The translations under genes were made by a program, and so were the position numbers. The notes under the pieces were generated by a model. That model was not told the origin of the DNA. It searched no databases and saw only the letters and a program-made list of their open reading frames with translations. This document shows positions 55,007-64,000 of a stretch of DNA of 64,000 nt, in pieces. Position 1 is the stretch's first letter. Every line of letters begins with the position of its first letter. Source of the DNA: Variovorax paradoxus (lineage in GTDB: Bacteria > Pseudomonadota > Gammaproteobacteria > Burkholderiales > Burkholderiaceae_C); the NCBI RefSeq assembly GCF_030815855.1, contig NZ_JAUSXG010000001.1, positions 4,588,001 through 4,652,000 on the forward strand, written 5' to 3'.

Positions 55007-55360
55007 TTACGCTCTATTGCTGTCCAAGATGATTGAGAATCTCGCCGTCTGTCGCGTGACAAAGCCGTTCGTCACCACGAAGGTGTCGGTTCCGAATTCG
55101 ACGCTTGAAGCCGCAGATTCACATGCCCATTCCACATACGCCAAGTCTTGGTGAATCACGGCGAGATCGGTCCTCCATATAGCGTCGGGGAGATCATTGA
55201 TCAACGTCGCATAGAAATGCGCGATCTCTTTTGGGCCACGGTACGTGGCGCCATTGATGATCGCCACGGCGGCCTTCGCGTAGTGGGACGAGATCTTAGC
55301 GGGGTTCTGCTCACGGAGCGCAGCCTCGTGGCTCGCAAGAACTTCTTCGGTCGTCAGCAC
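55007..55360 (-). CDS. SnoaL/NTF2-like fold protein
   Basis: 117 residues. The GTG at 55360 follows AAGGAG by 7 bases. The beta-alpha cone fold of SnoaL/NTF2 proteins is suggested by KAAVAIINGATYRGPKEIAH, YATLINDLPDAIW and TDLAVIHQDLAYVEW. Such proteins are polyketide cyclases, isomerases or simple ligand binders; no catalytic residues are evident here. It lies 64 bases after the oxidoreductase gene. Confidence 0.7.
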   Translation of the reverse strand: MLTTEEVLASHEAALREQNPAKISSHYAKAAVAIINGATYRGPKEIAHFYATLINDLPDAIWRTDLAVIHQDLAYVEWACESAASSVEFGTDTFVVTNGFVTRQTARFSIILDSNRA

Positions 55361-55423
55361 CAAGCGACTCCTTGCCCGCGGCTGGCAGATCGAATGTGCC
55401 CGTCCCGCAGGTGCGTGCGCCGA

Positions 55424-56395
55424 TCAAGCAACGGAGATCACCACTTTTCCGTGGAATGGCTTGCCGTCGACTTCACGGCGCTCGAGGACCGTGTGCGCCT
55501 GCGGAATCTGGTCGAGCGAGAAGGTCGCCCCGATGATCGGGCGGATGCGGCCGCTCTCCAGCAGCGTCTTGAGCGCGAGCAGTTTGCCCCGATTCTGGCG
55601 AGTGAAAACAAAGTGGTATTCGGCGTTCACGCCCCATGCCGCGACAAGGTTTTGGGGTGTGGCCAGGTCGACGATCGACACGACACGGCCCGCATCGCTG
55701 AGCACATGAGGCGACTGGCTCAAAGTCGTCCCGCCGATCGTGTCGAACACCACGTTCACGCCCTTCTTCCCCGTCAGGTTGGCGATCTCCTGGACGTAGT
55801 CCTGGCTGGTGAAGTCGATGGCGTGGTCTGCACCCAGCTCGCGAACGAACGCCAGATCTCCGGTCTTGCAAGTCGTGAACACAGTTGCGCCCATCGCCTT
55901 GGCGAGTTGAATCGCGATGGAGCCAACACCGCCGGCTCCGCCATGGATCAACACAGATTCGGCCGGCTGCAATCTGGCTCGCGTGACAAGGGCCTCCCAG
56001 GCCGTCCCTCCGACGAGGGTTGTGGAGGCCGCTTCTTCGTGCGTCAAGTTGGCAGGCTTTCGGGTCACCAGCGCCTCAGCCACGACGTTGTACTGAGCGT
56101 AGGAGCCTCCTTTCGGACCAAAGATCTGCGGCGTGTAGAACACCTCGTCCCCCACGGCGAAGTCGGCGGCGCCAGGTCCCACCTTTTCCACGACGCCGGA
56201 GACGTCGTGGCCGATGACGGCGGGAAGGGGGACATATGCCGGATAGTCGCCCCGGCGGATTTGGTAGTCGAGCGGGTTGATGGCTGTGGCGAGCACACGC
56301 ACCAACAATTCGCCTGCCCCGACTTCAGGAACTGCCACCTCCTGCAGCTCGAAGCTGTCAGGCCCGCCAAACTTCTTCAGAACGATCGCTTTCAT
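55424..56395 (-). CDS. Zinc-independent quinone oxidoreductase-like alcohol dehydrogenase (MDR family)
   Basis: 323 residues. The GroES-like start is [20 protein letters not shown], the NADPH-binding Rossmann motif is [18 protein letters not shown], and the end ([20 protein letters not shown]) is complete. It lacks the cysteine set of the structural zinc site, as in quinone oxidoreductases of the QOR type. It probably reduces quinones or enones. It is co-directional with the SnoaL-like gene. Confidence 0.87.
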   Translation of the reverse strand: MKAIVLKKFGGPDSFELQEVAVPEVGAGELLVRVLATAINPLDYQIRRGDYPAYVPLPAVIGHDVSGVVEKVGPGAADFAVGDEVFYTPQIFGPKGGSYAQYNVVAEALVTRKPANLTHEEAASTTLVGGTAWEALVTRARLQPAESVLIHGGAGGVGSIAIQLAKAMGATVFTTCKTGDLAFVRELGADHAIDFTSQDYVQEIANLTGKKGVNVVFDTIGGTTLSQSPHVLSDAGRVVSIVDLATPQNLVAAWGVNAEYHFVFTRQNRGKLLALKTLLESGRIRPIIGATFSLDQIPQAHTVLERREVDGKPFHGKVVISVA

Positions 56396-56541
56396 ATCAG
56401 TATCCTTTCAGTGTCTCGGTAAGGAACAGGAACATGCGGCCCGCGAAGAGCGCTCACGACGTGCCGCGATGTGCTTCATACGATGTGGCACATCGGCACG
56501 GCAAGCGACTCAGCGGTCCGGGCTTGCCTGGTCTGGTGACC

Positions 56542-58356
56542 TCACTGAGCTTGGTGATAGCCGCCAAAGTGTTTGATTGGTGACCAAGCGGGCAGGATCT
56601 CGGGCAATGCCGGGGAAAGCGACTGGTAGCCCTGAGCGCCGTAGACCACCCGGCCATCCATGACCGTCAAGACCGAGGAAATGGATTTGATCTGGGATTC
56701 CGCAATCGCAAAGTAGTCCCTGTCCAGCAGCGCGAAGTCGGCGAGGTGGCCGGGGGCGATCATGCCCATCTCAGATTCGGCGTTCAGGAACCACGCCGCA
56801 TTGCGCGTGAACAGCCTCAGCGCTTCGGCGCGCGACAGACGGTTGTCCTTGGCCAGCACTTCGGCCCCGGAGACCGACTTCCCCGTCACCATCCAGCTGA
56901 TGCCGACCCAGGGATTGAACGAGGCCGCGCGGAAGGCGTCCGTGGTCATTGCCACGGGGATGCCGCTGTCGACGAGCTGGCGCAGGCGCGGGGTCAGCAA
57001 TGCCTTGTCACGGCCGTGGGTCTTGATGAAGGCGTCGCCGTGCAGCGCCATCTTGGTGTCCAGAGCGATGCCGCCGCCCAGCGCCTTGACCCTGGCGATA
57101 TTCGTGGGACTGATGGTCTCGGCGTGTTCGATGCTCCACCGCAGACCATCGAGCGGCATCTTCTCGTTGAGCTTCTCGAGCGCATCGAGGAAAGGCGTGA
57201 TGTTCTCGTCATAGGTGATGTGCTCGCGGAAAGGAATGCGCCGTTGGACCAGCTTGGAAATGTCCCGCTCCACCAGTTCTCGCATCTTGTGCGGCTCGAT
57301 GATGACCGCCGGACGGTCAAAGTTCTCGTGGTCGTGCACCTCCACCGAAAGCAACTCGCCAGCGCCCTGGTAGGCGTGGCCATGGGCGAGGTGCGGGTGC
57401 AGGTTGTGCCCGGGACTGATCGGCGCCGTCTTCGTAATTGCCGTGATCTGCGCGTCCACCACGTTGAAGTTGGCGCCTTCTCCAAATTGGATGTCCACGA
57501 AGGGCATGCGGATGTTGAGGCGATTGTCGCGGGCAAGAGCATCCACGGTGGGCGCGGCCTTGGGGTAGCCGCGGAATCCCGTACCCGCATCGACGATGGA
57601 CGTGACGCCGACGCGGTTGAGACTATGAATCGTCTGCACCAGGGAACTCACCTCCTCATCGAAGGAGAGCTGGGGGACCATCGTCTCCATGGCGATGAAC
57701 GTGAACGTGTAGCCATGGACTACGCCGGTGTACCTGCCCTGCGCGTCCTTTTCCAGCTCGGTGCCTGGCAGCCGGGGGAACTTCTCGGTGCCCGCGCCGA
57801 GGGCATCCATTGCCTGCTGGTTCATGAAGGCACGGTTGTAGGCGTACTGCACGATCAACGGGCGATTGGGGACGGCCTTGCGGAGTTCGTCCATGGTGGG
57901 AAAGCGTTTCTCTTCGAACTGGTAGGGAGACCAGCCGCCAATCACCTTGACCCAGTGGCCTTCCGGCGTTCGTCTGGCTTGCTCACTGAGCATCGACAGG
58001 GCCCGGCGCAGCGTTGGAACGCCTTCCCATCGCAGGGTGTAGTTGTAGCCGCCCTCGTTGAGCACATGGGTGTGGGCATCGATGATGCCTGGGATGAGCC
58101 GACGGCCGCCGGAATCAATGAGCCGGGTGTTTGAGTTCTTCAAAGCCAGCACCTCGGCGTCCGTGCCGACCGAGTAGATGCGGCCGCTTTTTACGGCCAC
58201 GGCGGACGCCGCGGGTTGTGCTGGATTGCCGGTGAAGATCTTAGCGTTATGCACGATCAAGTCCGCGCCGGGGGCATCCTGTCTGGCTTGTGCATGGGCG
58301 TTGGTCAAGCCATTCGCCACTATTAATCCGATCACGAGTATCAACTTCACTGCCAT
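56542..58356 (-). CDS. Secreted YtcJ-like amidohydrolase
   Basis: 604 residues. The signal peptide ends in NGLTNAHAQ. The metal site is visible: IPGIIDAHTHVLNEGG, an SIEHAETIS histidine and the catalytic aspartate in TTDAFRAASFNPW. This family hydrolyses N-acyl or cyclic amide substrates. A GTG at 58350 has better spacing to AGGA than the ATG at 58356. It stands alone on the minus strand. Confidence 0.85.
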   Translation of the reverse strand: MAVKLILVIGLIVANGLTNAHAQARQDAPGADLIVHNAKIFTGNPAQPAASAVAVKSGRIYSVGTDAEVLALKNSNTRLIDSGGRRLIPGIIDAHTHVLNEGGYNYTLRWEGVPTLRRALSMLSEQARRTPEGHWVKVIGGWSPYQFEEKRFPTMDELRKAVPNRPLIVQYAYNRAFMNQQAMDALGAGTEKFPRLPGTELEKDAQGRYTGVVHGYTFTFIAMETMVPQLSFDEEVSSLVQTIHSLNRVGVTSIVDAGTGFRGYPKAAPTVDALARDNRLNIRMPFVDIQFGEGANFNVVDAQITAITKTAPISPGHNLHPHLAHGHAYQGAGELLSVEVHDHENFDRPAVIIEPHKMRELVERDISKLVQRRIPFREHITYDENITPFLDALEKLNEKMPLDGLRWSIEHAETISPTNIARVKALGGGIALDTKMALHGDAFIKTHGRDKALLTPRLRQLVDSGIPVAMTTDAFRAASFNPWVGISWMVTGKSVSGAEVLAKDNRLSRAEALRLFTRNAAWFLNAESEMGMIAPGHLADFALLDRDYFAIAESQIKSISSVLTVMDGRVVYGAQGYQSLSPALPEILPAWSPIKHFGGYHQAQ

Positions 58357-58779
58357 TCCTCATCGATGAATTTGAAAGAACACCGCGACGCGCCAATGTC
58401 GATCAACGGGTTGAACTTCGCCGCGGTGTGCGTCGAGGAGGAGGATGCTGCCGTCTTGCTTCCGCACAGTCACTGATCGTTCTTGACGGCGGTAGCACGA
58501 TTCGCTCATGGACAGCGCTTCGATCTCCGCTGCGGCCCTCGTCAGACGTTAGGTCGCCGCAGCGGCAAACGGGTCTGGCTGACGCACCCCTTCGATCCCG
58601 GGGCACTGCTGCCTGTGCTCGGGCCGGACTCGGCCGGCCGGCCGCCAAATGAGCGATTTCGAACTGTCGGCCGCATGTTCCGACAGTGACGGCCCACGTC
58701 GGCCTTGGCAGCATCCTCTCTCCGAGCCCTTCAATTCCTCAACGATGCGAAGGCGTCAAGTACTTCAAGGAGTTTCCCC
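58357..58779. other. Intergenic stretch of about 420 bases
   Basis: Divergent promoter space between the amidohydrolase and the isochorismatase-like gene. No convincing gene or structure was seen. Confidence 0.4.
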
Positions 58780-59436
58780 ATGTCCAAAACAGGTCTCAAC
58801 GCATTGCTTCGCCCTGAAGACAGCATCGTCGTTCTCATCGACCATCAGCCGTATCAATTCACCAACTTGAACAGCCACGACACAACAACGATCGTCAACA
58901 ACGTCGTCGGGCTGGCCAAGGGAGCAAAGGTCTTCAATGTGCCGACCATTCTCACGACTGTGATTGAAGAGCGCGGTGGCTACATCATCAAGCAGCTGCA
59001 GGATGTATACCCCGACCAGAAGCCGATCAACCGCACATGGATCAACACCTGGCAGGATCCGCATGTCACGGACATCGTGAAGAAGAGCGGCCGGAAGCAG
59101 CTCGTCTTGGCGGCGCTGTGGACGGAGGTCTGCCTGGCGCAGCCGGCGATTCAGGCGCTAGGCGAAGGTTATGAAGTCTTTGTCGTGACCGACGCATCGG
59201 GTGGAGTCTCGGCCGAATCGCACGATATGGCCGTCCGCCGACTCGTCCAGGCCGGTGCGGTCCCCATCACCTGGATGGCCGTCGTCAGCGAGTGGCAGCG
59301 CGATTGGGCCCGAGAACAAACCGCGGTCGAGTTGGCAGGCGTGATGGCCGAGCACGGCGGCGCCAGTGGCATCGCATATGCGTGGGAAGTGCAGCTCCTC
59401 GCGTCTGCGGGAAAGGCGGCCACGCTGGGCATGTGA
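58780..59436 (+). CDS. Isochorismatase-like cysteine hydrolase (YcaC-like)
   Basis: 218 residues. The catalytic aspartate is in VVLIDHQPYQF, the lysine/arginine region is INRTWINTWQDP and the nucleophilic cysteine is in AALWTEVCLAQPA. The YcaC-like group has no proven substrate. CAAGGAG lies 7 bases before ATG. It heads a small plus-strand group with pirin and an alpha/beta hydrolase, often induced together by stress. Confidence 0.88.
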   Translation: MSKTGLNALLRPEDSIVVLIDHQPYQFTNLNSHDTTTIVNNVVGLAKGAKVFNVPTILTTVIEERGGYIIKQLQDVYPDQKPINRTWINTWQDPHVTDIVKKSGRKQLVLAALWTEVCLAQPAIQALGEGYEVFVVTDASGGVSAESHDMAVRRLVQAGAVPITWMAVVSEWQRDWAREQTAVELAGVMAEHGGASGIAYAWEVQLLASAGKAATLGM

Positions 59437-59550
59437 AGAGCAATGCGAGCTTGCCTGCGACTGAGTCCGCCCACGCATGTCTACAAATCCCGGGAGTCTC
59501 GGGCTTTGCCTTGCGCCGAAACGGCAGCGACAGCCTGAATGGAGAAAGCC

Positions 59551-60453
59551 ATGAACTCACCCAACGACCTGCCGATTTCTGTCAACGCCAACTTCCGCCG
59601 CGTCACCTTCAGGACGCGGGGCCATACGCACGGTCCGGTCACCCGATTGATGAGCCCCTCGGACCTTGGTCACGTCCTCAAGCCTTATGTCTTTCTCGAC
59701 CTGTTTGACGTCGACCTTCACGACCCGCGAGCAGGCTTCTCCATTCATCCGCACTCGGGACTTGCAACGATCACCGTCATCACCGACGGCGACCTGCGAT
59801 TCGACGACCCGGCAGACGGAACAGGTCACATCGGTTTCGGCGGCTTCGAGTGGATGCGCGCGGGCAACGGCGTGTGGCACGGGAAAGAGCTGTCCGGCGG
59901 GACGACTCCGAAAGCAAAGGGATTTCAGCTCTGGATTGCGTTGCGTCCCGACCTTGAGCACGCGGCCGTAGACAGCCAGTATGTTGAAGCCGAGCACGTG
60001 CCGACTGTCGGACCCGCGCATGTGATTCTCGGCAGCTATGAAGGCGTCCACAGCCCAGCTCGCGCACCTGAGGGCGTGACTTACCTCCTGGTGAGGCTGG
60101 CCGCTGGCACCGAATGGACGTTCATGCCACCTCCGACAGAGCCGCTCGCCTGGCTGGCGGTCTCAAGCGGTCATTTGATCGGGGACACGCCAGCCGATGC
60201 CGGCGAGATGGTCATTTTTGAGCAGGCACACCAGCGCATCGAGCTGAAGGCCAGCTTAAGTGGCGATGCAATCTTCGTGATCGGCTCCGCAACACCGCAT
60301 CGCCATGATTTGCATCTCGGGAGCTATTCCGTCCACACCTCCGCAGACTCACTGGCGAAGGGTGAGGCCAACATCGAACGCCTGCGGCGGCGCCTGATCG
60401 CCGCGGGCGATCGACGAAACGCCAGCGGCACGGTCCCGGTCTTCAAGGACTGA
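59551..60453 (+). CDS. Pirin-family cupin protein
   Basis: 300 residues. The metal-binding residues are in SIHPHSGLATIT and FEWMRAGNGVWHGKEL. Pirins bind iron and some are quercetin 2,3-dioxygenases. GGAG lies 8 bases before the ATG at 59551. It follows the isochorismatase-like gene by 115 bases. Confidence 0.87.
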   Translation: MNSPNDLPISVNANFRRVTFRTRGHTHGPVTRLMSPSDLGHVLKPYVFLDLFDVDLHDPRAGFSIHPHSGLATITVITDGDLRFDDPADGTGHIGFGGFEWMRAGNGVWHGKELSGGTTPKAKGFQLWIALRPDLEHAAVDSQYVEAEHVPTVGPAHVILGSYEGVHSPARAPEGVTYLLVRLAAGTEWTFMPPPTEPLAWLAVSSGHLIGDTPADAGEMVIFEQAHQRIELKASLSGDAIFVIGSATPHRHDLHLGSYSVHTSADSLAKGEANIERLRRRLIAAGDRRNASGTVPVFKD

Positions 60454-60555
60454 GCATCAGTCTGTGGCCCAGCCCGACGCACGGCGCTCAGCCCGCGCGA
60501 ACGTCCTGTCCTATCCAATCAAGCTGACAACTCAACGTACGTTCCGAAGCTAACC

Positions 60556-61332
60556 ATGTTCAAGTTCATCTCGCGCATTCTTGCAGTCAATATCCTCGCA
60601 TCCGTTGCCTTCGAGGGCGGCGCTACCGAAGCCAAGCCGACGATCGTCTTGGTTCACGGTGCGTTCGCTGACTCGTCCAGCTGGAACGGAGTGGTCTCGC
60701 TACTGACCGGCAGCGGATTCACGGTAGTCGCCGCCGCCAACCCGTTGCGAGGGGTCGCCAGCGATGCGGAATACTTGGCGTCGCTCGCACGATCGATTGC
60801 CGGACCGGTCGTCCTTGTCGGTCACTCATACGGTGGCGCGGTCATTTCGGCCGCAGCCAACGGCCTAGGTAACGTGAAGGCGCTCGTATTCGTCGCAGCC
60901 TTTGCTCCGGACCAGGGCGAGTCCGCGCTGGCCCTGGCAGGAAAGTTTCCTGGATCGACGCTGGGAGCGGCTTTGGCTGCGCCTGTGGAGCTGCCTGACG
61001 GTGGCAAAGACCTGTACGTCCAGCAGGCCAAGTTCCCGCAACAGTTCGCTGCGGACGTTCCGCTCCCACAAGCGAAGGCCATGGCGGCCACTCAACGGCC
61101 GATCAGAGCAGCCGCCTTGGAGGAAGCATTGCATGCCCCTGCTTGGAAGGCCATTCCCAACTGGGCCATCTACGGAACGGCAGACCTGAATATCCCGCCT
61201 CAGGCAATGAGTTTTATGGCGGAGCGTGCGAAGGCAAGAAAGATCATTGTGATCAAGGGTGGCTCACACGCATTAATGGTGTCCCATCCGGCGAATGTGG
61301 CAGCGCTCATCCGGGAGGCTGCAGGCAACTGA
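60556..61332 (+). CDS. Alpha/beta hydrolase
   Basis: 258 residues. Begins with a hydrophobic stretch (FISRILAVNILASVAFEGG) that may be a signal peptide. The oxyanion region is VLVHGAFADSSSW, the nucleophile elbow is VGHSYGG, the acid is in YGTADLNIPP and the histidine in GGSHALMVSHP. The substrate is unknown; related proteins are esterases. Confidence 0.85.
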   Translation: MFKFISRILAVNILASVAFEGGATEAKPTIVLVHGAFADSSSWNGVVSLLTGSGFTVVAAANPLRGVASDAEYLASLARSIAGPVVLVGHSYGGAVISAAANGLGNVKALVFVAAFAPDQGESALALAGKFPGSTLGAALAAPVELPDGGKDLYVQQAKFPQQFAADVPLPQAKAMAATQRPIRAAALEEALHAPAWKAIPNWAIYGTADLNIPPQAMSFMAERAKARKIIVIKGGSHALMVSHPANVAALIREAAGN

Positions 61333-61523
61333 CAGCCTGGCCGTAATGAAGCTTCGTCCGAGCAGTGCGGGCGTCGCGTGTGTGATGTCGAAGTTCAAGA
61401 TCGGTCGTGATCTCGCGCGTTTGGGCGCACGTCAACCGAACCGTCTGAGTGGCTGCGCTCTGTCGCGTCTGACCACGGCTTTAAAAAAGGAACATCGAGC
61501 GTATCGATTTGGGCGCGCCGTCT

Positions 61524-61892
61524 TTACGATGCAAGGACGACGAAAGCCTGCAGTTCGGCCATCTTGCCATCACGGAATCGCCAGACGTCGCAGTACGCAT
61601 AAGGCCGTGTGTTCCCATCCTCGTCCGTTGACGTGATCTCACCGATTGCGGCAACGAAGTCGCCATCGCCGATCATGTGGTGAACCCGGAAACGGGGCGG
61701 CTCTTTATACGCGACGGCCATCCACTCTCGAACGGACTGCTTGCCTCGCAGGATCGTGTCACCCACGAAGTTCCAGACGGTGTCTTCAGTGCAGAACTTC
61801 AAGAACCCTTCGAAGTCGCCGTCCATGATGGCGGCGTTGGCGGTCGCGAGGATTGTCTTGTGATCTTCGGGCATTTCAGCGTCTCCATCCAT
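61524..61892 (-). CDS. SnoaL/limonene-epoxide-hydrolase-like fold protein
   Basis: 122 residues from MDGDAEMPEDHK. The text TANAAIMDGDFEGFLKFCTE and DTVWNFVGDTILRGKQSVRE is typical of the SnoaL-like NTF2 fold. AGGAGG lies 10 bases before the ATG. The frame runs on upstream into an insertion-sequence remnant, so a longer ORF is misleading. Function unknown. Confidence 0.75.
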   Translation of the reverse strand: MDGDAEMPEDHKTILATANAAIMDGDFEGFLKFCTEDTVWNFVGDTILRGKQSVREWMAVAYKEPPRFRVHHMIGDGDFVAAIGEITSTDEDGNTRPYAYCDVWRFRDGKMAELQAFVVLAS

Positions 61893-61947
61893 TGACCTGC
61901 CCCCTCCTGCCGTGCCATTCATAACGAGGAAGTCCGGGGTTGCAAGA

Positions 61948-62082
61948 TTAATTGATCTCGGTGGTTGTTGAAGTGGATCGAGCTGCATCGCCAGCGCGCT
62001 GGCGATGCAGCTCGGCGAACTTCGACGGAGGCATTCGGTGGCAACTGCTGTGCGGCCTGACCTCGTTGTAGTCCTGGCGAAC
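61948..62082 (-). mobile_element. IS3-family transposase 3' remnant
   Basis: A 44-codon reading ends in the characteristic transposase tail: DYNEVRPHSSCHRMPPSKFA and ELHRQRAGDAARSTSTTTEI, then stop. The rest of the transposase is gone. It has cut the gene that starts at 62285. Confidence 0.75.
61979..62014. repeat. Perfect 36-bp palindrome inside the IS3 remnant
   Basis: The 18 bases 61979-61996 read CGAGCTGCATCGCCAGCG and are followed by their exact reverse complement. Confidence 0.7.
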
Positions 62083-62285
62083 TCGTTTAGCAGCACGTCG
62101 AGGTCATCCGCATGGATGTCCGGGTTGGGCCCGGATTGAAACCGAGCGACGGAGAACTGCAGTGCCTCTGCACCATCCATTCGTGCGAGCGTGGGCGGGG
62201 TGCCTTCGGGCAGGTCGTCGCCGACGTTAACCCAACCCGAAGGAAGCTCAATCAGGACATCGGCAAAGGCGCAGCGGTTGCTCAT
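62083..62285 (-). pseudogene. Truncated hypothetical protein, cut by the IS3 remnant
   Basis: The N-terminal 66 residues MSNRCAFADVLIELPSGWVN, PPTLARMDGAEALQFSVARF and NPDIHADDLDVLLNE match a small hypothetical family that I associate with toxin neighbourhoods. The C-terminal half is missing. Probably an old immunity-like gene. Confidence 0.5.
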
Positions 62286-62342
62286 CAGCCGGGTCAATTT
62301 TCGGTGGCAATCAACAGTCTGCGGCAACAACGTTAACGCGCT

Positions 62343-63947
62343 CTAAAGGAACGACTCTGGAATCAGCAACGATTGCATGTAAAGTTTTAGACGGGTCCAG
62401 ACATCCGAGCCGGGCTCGGAATCAATCGTCGTCTTTTGACTGTTACTGTCGACAAACAACCACTCCAAATCGCGCTCAGATCCTTGCTTCAACCGAACTT
62501 GGTAGGAGGCATTTTTCTTAAGCAGATCCATTAGGCTAAGCGCCTCCGCAGCCAGACTAGGGCTGCGTATGAGAAGTCCGAATTCGGTGTTTAGCCCTTG
62601 TGAGCGAGGATCGAAATTTACAGATCCGATGAACATCTGCTTGCGATCGATGACCGCAGCTTTGGAATGCAGACGCAAGGGTGCGTTGGCAATCTCACCG
62701 GGAAGCAGCAATCGCTGGCCAAGTTGTGGATGCAACTCGTATATTTCTATCCCAGCACGAAGCATATTGTCCCGGTAACGACGGTAGCCGGTGTGCACCA
62801 CGGGCTCGTCAGTGGCCGCCAATGAGTTGGTCAGCAGGCTAATCCGGACACCGTCTCTGCGACTAACGCGCGCGTGCTCCAGAGCCTCTGTTCCGGGAAC
62901 TAGATAAGGGGAGGAGAGCCAGATCTCACTTTGTGCGCCACGAAACTCAGTCGCCAGCAATTGATGACTGTTGTCCAACAGTGCTCCGCTTGGCAAACGA
63001 TAGCTTTGCTGCTCGCCCCGGGCCTTTGCAGGCGAGTCGGCAAAAGCTTGGGCAGCGCCATATACCATCCGTACCGACCCGGCATTGATTTCGTCCACTA
63101 CTGGCAAGCGACCCATTCGGTCCAGGCCGCGATACGGCGACGGATTAGGTGTGTCTATTCCGTTCACGCGCTGGTCGAAGGCACGCCGCAAAGTCTCAAC
63201 TGGTGCAACTGGCTTCAACACTGATGGTGCCGTCCTCACCTGAGTCGAGTTCCAGTACTCGTCAAAAAGGCTGGACATCTGTGGAACCACCGGGCCCGCA
63301 ACGAGTACGTCAAAATCGAAGAAGTTGGATTGAGTGCTTCGCATGAAGTACTGGTCTCCAAGATTTCGCCCTCCCGTAATAGCCAGGACGCCGTCAGCGA
63401 CGAACATTTTGTTGTGCATTCGTCGGTTGAGTCGCGCGAAGTCCAGCAGTGCAGCCGCAAAACGGCTTGCGATGGCGCCGCGCGTCGGGAAAGGATTGAA
63501 GAGGCGAACTTCAACGTTTGGAAATGCGCCAAGACCGTTGAGCAACGTTTCCAGATCCTCGGTGTACAGGTCGTCCAGCAACAGCCTCACGCGAACACCA
63601 CGCAGTGCGGCGTTGCGCAGTTCACGTAGCACCAAGCGCCCGGTTGCGTCGTCGTGTAGGTGGTAGTACTGGAGGTCAAGCGAACGCTGTGCGCCACGCA
63701 TGAGCTCCAGCCTTGCGTCGAGGCCGCCTGGGCCAAGCATCATTCGAAAGCCGCTTGCCTCGGGCGGCGCTTCACTGATCGAGGACCGTGCAATGCTGTC
63801 CAGGCGGGTGAGAGGCTCCTGAACTGCAATTGCAGTGGTCGAAAGGCGAGGATCCTCTTCGGGAAGAGTAGCGCAAGCAACGAGTCCAAGCGCTAGTACG
63901 GCGACGCCAGCAAGGCGTGCTGTTCGACCATGTCCAAGGATGGCCAA
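62343..63947 (-). CDS. Phospholipase D-family lipoprotein
   Basis: 534 residues. Two HKD-type motifs are present: HNKMFVADGVLAITGGRN and HSKAAVIDRKQMFIGSVNFD. A lipobox VLALGLVACATLP implies lipidation. No ATG exists upstream in frame; the TTG at 63947 is the best start in the window, and the frame stays open to the right edge. It likely acts on envelope phospholipids or synthesises cardiolipin. Confidence 0.85.
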   Translation of the reverse strand: MAILGHGRTARLAGVAVLALGLVACATLPEEDPRLSTTAIAVQEPLTRLDSIARSSISEAPPEASGFRMMLGPGGLDARLELMRGAQRSLDLQYYHLHDDATGRLVLRELRNAALRGVRVRLLLDDLYTEDLETLLNGLGAFPNVEVRLFNPFPTRGAIASRFAAALLDFARLNRRMHNKMFVADGVLAITGGRNLGDQYFMRSTQSNFFDFDVLVAGPVVPQMSSLFDEYWNSTQVRTAPSVLKPVAPVETLRRAFDQRVNGIDTPNPSPYRGLDRMGRLPVVDEINAGSVRMVYGAAQAFADSPAKARGEQQSYRLPSGALLDNSHQLLATEFRGAQSEIWLSSPYLVPGTEALEHARVSRRDGVRISLLTNSLAATDEPVVHTGYRRYRDNMLRAGIEIYELHPQLGQRLLLPGEIANAPLRLHSKAAVIDRKQMFIGSVNFDPRSQGLNTEFGLLIRSPSLAAEALSLMDLLKKNASYQVRLKQGSERDLEWLFVDSNSQKTTIDSEPGSDVWTRLKLYMQSLLIPESFL

Positions 63948-64000
63948 ACAGGTAGCAAAGACATCGCACCGAACTGGTGAGATGAGCGCGCTAAAGCGGA

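Noticed and set aside
61524..62330. One 268-residue protein
   Set aside because: It is a fusion of three unrelated segments around an IS3 remnant read out of frame.

Overview
The window is high-GC bacterial chromosome. Gene content suggests a Variovorax-like member of the Comamonadaceae (Burkholderiales): Bug-type solute receptors, a PaoABC-type oxidoreductase with an AraC regulator, VgrG/DUF4123 type VI secretion cargo and many IclR/LysR/AraC regulators. This rests on recalled family resemblance; no search was run. No rRNA or complete tRNA gene was seen.

Layout. (1) 1-9.3 kb is ordinary metabolism: the start of an aldehyde/xanthine oxidoreductase operon with a divergent AraC regulator, a Crp/Fnr regulator, an acyl-CoA synthetase/acyl-CoA dehydrogenase pair, and an IclR regulator divergent from a Bug receptor, RraA-like protein and 2-hydroxyacid dehydrogenase operon. 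(2) 9.3-13.3 kb is a decayed integrative element: a frameshifted P4-type integrase, a small unknown gene, a replication-like gene, an AlpA-like regulator, and a second copy of the replication-like gene with an internal deletion. (3) 13.6-21.5 kb is an RHS locus. The 1443-residue RHS protein carries a Sec signal and is ATGA-coupled to a probable immunity gene. Divergent from it is a string of five small orphan genes, most preceded by a short repeat close to GGCCARRRSCGGTCRTTCGC. (4) 21.6-26.3 kb holds an NmrA-like protein, a LysR regulator, a Fic protein and a truncated PIN toxin with its antitoxin. (5) 26.5-37.5 kb is a six-gene minus-strand operon resembling E. coli yehP-yehQ-yehI-yehL-yehM: vWA, SWIM, DUF4132, MoxR AAA+ and DUF5682, ending in a decayed zinc-ribbon ORF. 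It is the best candidate for a coherent, poorly described system. (6) 37.7-50.5 kb is accessory: a frameshifted secreted protein, a beta-propeller lipoprotein, more repeat-flanked small genes (one repeat interrupted by a MITE-like insertion), then a type VI cargo operon of VgrG, DUF4123 adaptor, frameshifted VasX-like effector and DUF6708 membrane protein, followed by an integrase remnant and a HAD-like gene. (7) 50.5-64 kb holds a lipoprotein, a chimera of a tyrosine-recombinase N-terminus with a RepB C-terminus, AraC and LysR regulators, small redox, hydrolase and pirin genes, an IS3 remnant and a phospholipase D-family lipoprotein.

Two inter-bacterial competition loci (RHS and type VI cargo) share the same small dispersed repeat. 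Several broken recombinases lie close to them, which suggests both loci were assembled by recombination.
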